A DNA stretch of 64,000 nt, from NCBI GenBank assembly GCA_031772625.1, contig CM062810.1:452476014-452540013 (forward strand). Direction: 5' to 3'. Each line of letters begins with the position of its first letter. The stretch's first letter is position 1. The notes below the pieces were generated by a model. The model did not search any database and was not told where the DNA came from. It saw only the letters and a list, made by a program, of their open reading frames with translations. Source of the DNA: Pinus tabuliformis (lineage: Eukaryota; Streptophyta; Pinopsida; Pinales; Pinaceae). Shown here one piece after another: positions 59,346 to 64,000 of this stretch. Position numbers and translations under genes: made by a program.

Positions 59346-60008
59346 TCACCAATGCCTTAACGAATACATACATGAAATGGCCACACGTTGTAAGCCGACA
59401 TATAATATCTTCCACCTAAATTTACATTATACTCCACTAAAAATGCTCCACATCAGAACGGCATTATGTTTCAATAAACTGAAAGAGATGAGCCCTCAAT
59501 GCACGTTCATAGAAATAAATTATAGCAAAATACAATATCTAACTAAGAAATTCCTGTTTTCTCCATTATTAGTCCCTGCGTGGGACTAATAGGTTTCCAT
59601 CAGACGTTGATTTCCTATTAATTTGAGTTGACCGGAGCATTTAATTGATGTTTTTCGTTTTTACCTAAAGTTTTATTTGCGGAGTTGCTCAATTTCCAAA
59701 TCCAATTTTTTTTTTAACCAAAATTTGGATTCGTCCGCTGATTACAACACTTACACTTGCCACACGCACACAACTTACACAGCTTGCTTACACCTGCCAC
59801 ACAACTTGATTACACCTGCCACACGATAAATCATTCTTTGTCTTAACAATTAATCGAACATTTCCTCTCATCACTGCCCTTTTTCCCTGGAATTTTACGC
59901 TGCTGCAAAATGCTCAAAGACAACTAAAATAATAGATGACTGCTATGAGCGTTGGAATGCATAAGCTAAGCAGTGCACACTGTAAAATGAGTTTTATCTT
60001 GTTATCAG
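59346..60008. other. Intergenic; short TTACACCTGCCACAC repeats
   Basis: This lies between the divergent RING-H2 gene and the plus-strand locus at 60.0 kb. Three copies of TTACACYTGCCACAC occur around 59750-59824. No gene is seen. Confidence 0.5.
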
Positions 60009-60590
60009 GTTTTTTCTATACTCTTAGCTTTATTGGTTAAAGCAGTAATTGCTACAAGGCCTAACAACCTCCATCAGCCTCTAATCAATCATCAAGGAAC
60101 TCAAGTTGCCGCTGTGTCAACTCCTCGTTCTGAGCAACACACTTCTAGTAATGATGCCTCGAGCACTCGAATGAGAAGGAAGGTATGAAATAATGAAAAG
60201 CATATAATTCCTTTGTAGAATAGAGATTTCTGCAATAAGTTATTGAGTATAAGCGACATTCTTGGATTCCACTAATGGTTTGGAGGTACTGGCAGCAAGA
60301 CACATCCCAGAATTGCACACTTATTAGAAAGGTTCTGGCAACAAGAAAGACCGAAGACTTGACACAAAGTCAAACAAATTCTGAATTACTATTAATCTGT
60401 AAGGTGCTTCATGATAATTTGTGTTTGTGCAGGTTCATCTGTAATGTGCTTCTTGATAATTTGCACAAAATGTGCTTCATGATGATTTTTGTTTGTGCAG
60501 GCTGGAGATGAGGGAGAGAATAAGCAGAGGAAGGATAAATCAATGGGTGGTTTCTTTTTTTCTTTCAAGAAAATAGTTGGTGCTCGCTGA
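60009..60590 (+). CDS. Small two-exon coding locus with hydrophobic leader
   Basis: Exon 60009-60182 reads VFSILLALLVKAVIATRPNN and continues polar (GTQVAAVSTPRSEQHTSS, STRMRRK). It ends at AAG|GTATGA, a good 5' splice site. Exon 60501-60590 follows TTTGTTTGTGCAG| and reads AGDEGENKQRKDKSMGG, ending KKIVGAR and TGA. Both junctions are in phase 0, so the frame is kept. The leucine/valine-rich start looks like a signal peptide or membrane anchor. An in-frame ATG is not present: the nearby ATG at 59987 is one frame off, so an upstream exon (CAG acceptor at 60008) or a one-base lesion must be assumed. The product (~90 residues from this start) is not recognised; a secreted small protein is a guess. 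Confidence 0.4.
60402..60500 (+). repeat. Duplicated 3' splice-site region
   Basis: GTGCTTCATGATAATTTG with TGTTTGTGCAG (about 60403-60433), a partial copy (60450-60466), and GTGCTTCATGATGATTTTTG with TTTGTGCAG (60470-60500). Only the last gives an open reading frame; the first leads to a TAA within four codons. Confidence 0.6.
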
Positions 60591-60744
60591 AAGAAAACCC
60601 ATGAGAACGAAGGATAAGTGAATGGGTGGTTTCTTTTTTGCTCTTTATCTTTTAAGTTGAGGAAGGATAAATCAATTGGTGGTTTCTTTTTTTCTTTTAG
60701 GAAAATAGTAAAATAGTTGGTGCTTTCTGAAAGAAAACCCATGA
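60527..60744 (+). repeat. Tandem copies of the terminal exon segment
   Basis: Copy 1 (60527-60604) spans the end of the coding exon and its stop. A short copy (60609-60641) and a third (60659-60744) follow. All share GAAGGATAAATCAATGGGTG-like sequence and GGTGGTTTC; copies 1 and 3 end in GAAAGAAAACCCATGA. The downstream copies carry changes and are not in an exon. Confidence 0.75.
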
Positions 60745-61544
60745 TTCAATTTTGTGCTAGTAGTCGAGTTCCAGATGCTTCTGCCATTTAGAGTGGTTTT
60801 TCTTACGTCAAAATTTCAATTCGTTATCATTGATATATAGCATTTTATATAGTTTCCCATTCCCATTGCACATGAACCTCACATTTCATTTTATTTTTTT
60901 TTATGTTTCCAGAATTTATGAAGTAAACTTGAGATGCAATTTATATATTTAGTTTAACTAATTTAGTCCTATTGACTTCGGCCAGGTAAAAACTGCCTTG
61001 AGTCCTAATTTCTTTCGCTGTCTCTGTGCATTTTTTCCACCTCCAAGAAGTCTTTGTGCCTGGAGGAAAGCGAATGAGCCCATCCAGGTGTCAGCGCATC
61101 CAACAGGCCTTCTGATTGCACAATTCAACGATGGCCTGGTGCTGGCGGCGATAGGGGTAATAGAAAGTTTATAAAAGCAAAGCGGGACAAGACAAGGAGA
61201 AAGTAAATCTCACAATCTTGTTGGACTAAACTGCTGCTTGATATTATGTATACTTATTCATATGACCTGCTTGAAGTTTCAAGGGTGGAATAATGGGCAT
61301 AATGGTCCATGATTTCCGCACAAATTTTTGGAGGGAACACCACCTGGAACTACGGTGTTGTTGCAATGTTTACTTCAAAATGCTTGTTACTTGCATGAAC
61401 TGGACTATTGGCAGTTAAGAAGGCAAAGTGGCCTTTTTATTATCCAAAGTCACCGCTGCATAGAAGCTCTTGCTCAAAGGTTTAGGACCTCTTCTTCACA
61501 GGTTTATGGGGAGGACTAGTTAAATACATCCGGGCAACTGTTGC
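60745..61544. other. Unassigned, possible decayed exons
   Basis: A stretch near 61050-61170 reads EPIQVSAHPTGLLIAQFNDG and then LVLAAIGV before a stop, with protein-like composition. The 63-codon ORF at 61328-61519 has no domain. I cannot assign a gene model. Confidence 0.25.
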
Positions 61545-61649
61545 GATATCAAAAATCAACAAGTAGCAGAGCAAAGGCGAGGGCAAGGCATGGGATCAAA
61601 ACATCATTTCCCTCCTCCACAACCCATGCTTCTCGATCCGGGCTTCAAC
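61545..61649 (+). other. Exon-like segment
   Basis: An open frame reads QQVAEQRRGQGMGSKHHFPP and then PQPMLLDPGFNY, and runs into GTATGT, a consensus 5' splice site at 61650. It lies 470 bases upstream of the NB-ARC exon on the same strand. Whether the two belong to one transcript is unknown; the simple join does not keep the NB-ARC frame. Confidence 0.3.
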
Positions 61650-62116
61650 TATGTATGTCTTCACTATTCTCTGCCTAGTTCGTAAAGCCTTTTGTTTCGG
61701 CCGTCGCAGATGATGTATTCATGTCGAGCACTATATACTATTTTTAAAATTGGAACACTACCTGCTTTCGATTTTCGACTTCTCTGTAACGAATAGAATA
61801 ATCTCATTTTCTTTATAGGTTTTAGCACAAAATCGTGTTCTCTTTCTTTATTTTGCAGTGACCCTGCATGTTTAGCTTGGGATTGATTGTCACTCATTCC
61901 CTAGCTACATCCAGTGCATCTAAGCCGCAATCATAGACATTATTTTATGAAAAATAGTTCTTCTTTCACATTCGATTTGTTTTTTATCTACGTGCAAATT
62001 TCATCTGCATAATCTGCCTCTGCTTTTTCTGCCTTTCTTCTATGCTCTGGTTTGCTTGTGTTTGATGAAAGAGATGTTACTAGAGCATGTGTTAGCATAG
62101 AGTCATAGCTTTATAG

Positions 62117-62260
62117 GTTCCCGCTGTGGATCTGCTGAGAAGGAGCTGCATACCTGGCTTAACTCAGAAGATCATCAAGTCCTAATAATGGATATATATG
62201 GCATTGGTGTCATTGGCAAATCGTCGTTGCTAAAATCGATCTAGAACAACTACAAAAAAG
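62117..62260 (+). pseudogene. NLR (NB-ARC) P-loop exon with premature stop
   Basis: After a CTTTATAG acceptor the frame reads ELHTWLNSEDHQVLIMDIYG, then IGVIGKSSLLKSI*NNYKK, ending at AAG|GTAATG. GIGVIGKS is a Walker A P-loop of the type GMGGVGKT in plant NLR immune receptors, and LLKSI(Y)N matches what follows it in that family. The TAG (62242-62244) replaces the usual Tyr codon. No RNBS, GLPL, MHD or LRR parts were found downstream, so this is an isolated, inactivated fragment. Confidence 0.6.
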
Positions 62261-62996
62261 GTAATGTGTTCCCATTAGTGATTTCGATACTTTTTTAAAA
62301 GATATAACATTTTGGACTTCCAGAGTGTTATTGTTGATAAAGTTAAAGTAAGCTTGGGGAGTTGCTCGGATAGTGAGAGTAGTTCTTATGTTAAGAGGTA
62401 GAGAAAGGTGAAGTTGTTTGCAATTCTCGAATAACTTATTATTTAATTTCATAATTTTCTTCTTATTATTTATTTAATATATAAAATGTAGGCAGTTACA
62501 AATTTTAACAATAGAATTGTTACATTTTCGAATAATTTATCGTTATATTATTCTTTGAACAGTTTTACAGAGACAAACATGTTAATTTTGGACTCATCTT
62601 TTGGAGTTGGGTTTTCCTATACAAATACATCCTCCGAATTGAAACGTTTCTGAGACAAATCTACAGCCAACATTTTAGCATTCGCGCTGATTTGATTTCA
62701 CATTTTTGAAAACTTTGAGTCGCGTTAAGCTCTAGTCAACTGAATTTGCACGGGAAGACAATTACCGTTTTTTGTTAAGTCTCTAGAGTTTTACATAATA
62801 AGATTGAGTTATCCACGTCATTTGAATGAGGAATTTATATCTATTTATATTTTAAATTATTCTAAAAAAGTTTCTTATACTATCTTTTTGTAATATACAT
62901 TTTCACATTTAATTTATTTGAAAAGGTTCCAAGTATATGACTATAATTGAATATAACAATTACAGGATGAAGCGGGATGTTACGTAATCAAATGGA
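62261..62996. other. No gene recognised
   Basis: AT-rich DNA after the NB-ARC exon, with no continuing NLR similarity in any frame. Confidence 0.4.
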
Positions 62997-63112
62997 TTAT
63001 AAAATAGAGCAAGCTTATCTATATAACTCAGAAAAAAAATGATATAGAATTGCTAGTTATAAAATAGAGCAAACCTATCTTTATAAACCCGAAAAAAGGC
63101 AATATAGACATA
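62997..63112. repeat. 60-bp tandem duplication, diverged
   Basis: TTATAAAATAGAGCAA starts at 62997 and again at 63057, and the following ~45 bases are similar. Confidence 0.75.
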
Positions 63113-63397
63113 AAAAGTAAACAAGTAAAAAATTCGTGTATGGCCTTGAAAGTTAAATTTTTAACTGAATAAAATTAAAGAACGTGATCAGAGTACAAAG
63201 ATAGTGAGTGCATAAGAAATAAATTCAATAAAAATCTCATCCCTTGAAATTTGAATGACATAAACTACCCGTTACATTTTTTTTGGCGACTGGTAAAGAT
63301 CTAAAGGAGACATACAATTCTCAACACAACTGCCCACGGAATCTAGTGCTTTGAAAAAAAAAGAACGACACTAGTTGCAATTCACTTTTGTTTTTGT
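63113..63397. other. No gene recognised
   Basis: No ORF or RNA signal. Confidence 0.4.
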
Positions 63398-63484
63398 TTT
63401 GATATTTAAAATAATAAAAACTTACTCATTTTTATATTTGAAATAATAAAAAAATACTCACTTTGATATTTGAAATAACAAAAA
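63398..63484. repeat. ~33-bp AT-rich repeat, about 2.5 copies
   Basis: TTGATATTTRAAATAATAAAAA followed by ACTCA-type sequence occurs three times with small changes. Confidence 0.6.
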
Positions 63485-64000
63485 TTATTATAGTGTTTTG
63501 TTATTTCATTTGTATTTTTGTATATAAATAAGGAAAAATTAATATTAATAATATATAAAAAAAAAATTATTATTTATTTTAAAAATTAAATATTATATAA
63601 AATAATTAATTTTATATTCAAAATGGAATGGATATATTTACATATCTTCATAACATTGATATTAATAAACATATTACTCAATATTTAACTTATAATAAAG
63701 ACATGATATTGATATTAATAAGTATATCACTTTATATTCATATTTAAAGTATAAGAATTTGTTTATTATAATTATTTTATGGAAATATATTTGTAAGTAA
63801 ATTGATCTGAATAATGAAAAGGGCTCATTATGAAGATGTGTAATTCCTTTTATATATATATATAGTTTCAATTAAGGGAGATCTTGAGAATCTAGTCGAA
63901 TAATTTTTATTTTTTTTAAATCTAGTAATGATATTCGAGGACAAGCATATTTTCATATGCATGTAATTCTTGTTTGTAACATAGTTATTTTTTTCTTTTT
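63485..64000. other. AT-rich DNA, no gene recognised
   Basis: Nothing beyond simple sequence is visible, including a short TA tract near 63853. Confidence 0.45.

Noticed and set aside
59064..59360. 98-codon plus ORF
   Set aside because: Antisense shadow of the RING-H2 gene.
60392..60742. 116-codon minus ORF with repeated KKKPPIDLSFL
   Set aside because: Antisense reading of the tandem exon copies; the plus-strand reading has splice sites and a better start.

Overview
This looks like plant nuclear DNA: AT-rich, gene-poor and built mostly of decayed LTR retrotransposons nested in one another. The element types (a Tat-like Ty3/gypsy element with an Asp-tRNA-type primer site, several Copia lineages, long TA microsatellites) and the low gene density suggest a very large plant genome. 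A gymnosperm is my best guess, but that is inference from general resemblance. There is no sign of bacterial, organellar or CRISPR-type sequence.

Layout. 1-5.1 kb: an RNase H-like fragment, a broken ORF family resembling the plant mobile domain (minus strand), a tRNA-like/SINE head, and otherwise unassigned DNA. 5.1-7.3 kb: a truncated Copia element (A, minus) with its 3' LTR and RT/RNase H remains. 7.3-9.9 kb: very AT-rich DNA with small repeats and an ~80-bp broken copy of the RING gene found at 58.8 kb. 9.88-14.38 kb: Copia element B (plus), bounded by two ~450-bp LTRs and a perfect 5-bp target duplication (TAAGA), but lacking integrase, RT and RNase H; a SINE-like sequence lies inside it. 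14.66-16.6 kb: truncated Copia C (minus) whose LTR holds a ~105-bp TA repeat. 17.78-37.78 kb: Tat-like gypsy element D (minus) with LTRs of about 4 kb or more. Its 3' LTR is split by a full Reina-like chromovirus E (19.435-25.288 kb, minus, target duplication TCTTG). 37.78-53.34 kb: LTR element F (minus), whose only recognisable coding sequence is a coiled-coil/G-patch/zinc-knuckle Gag-like ORF. Its 5' LTR is split by Sirevirus-like Copia element G (43.328-52.038 kb, plus). 53.3-58.7 kb: no recognised gene, but two 5S-rRNA-like segments and short duplications. 58.775-59.272 kb: the one clearly intact host gene, a membrane-anchored RING-H2 protein of ATL type (minus). 59.9-62.3 kb: a small two-exon coding locus with a hydrophobic leader, unassigned exon-like pieces, and an NLR NB-ARC P-loop exon with a premature stop (plus). 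62.3-64 kb: AT-rich with tandem duplications.

The insertion order can be read from the nesting: D predates E, and F predates G. Element F is the best candidate for something little described, and the D LTRs, which themselves carry remains of a coding sequence, come second. All retroelement coding regions seen here carry stops, frameshifts or deletions, so none looks autonomous.
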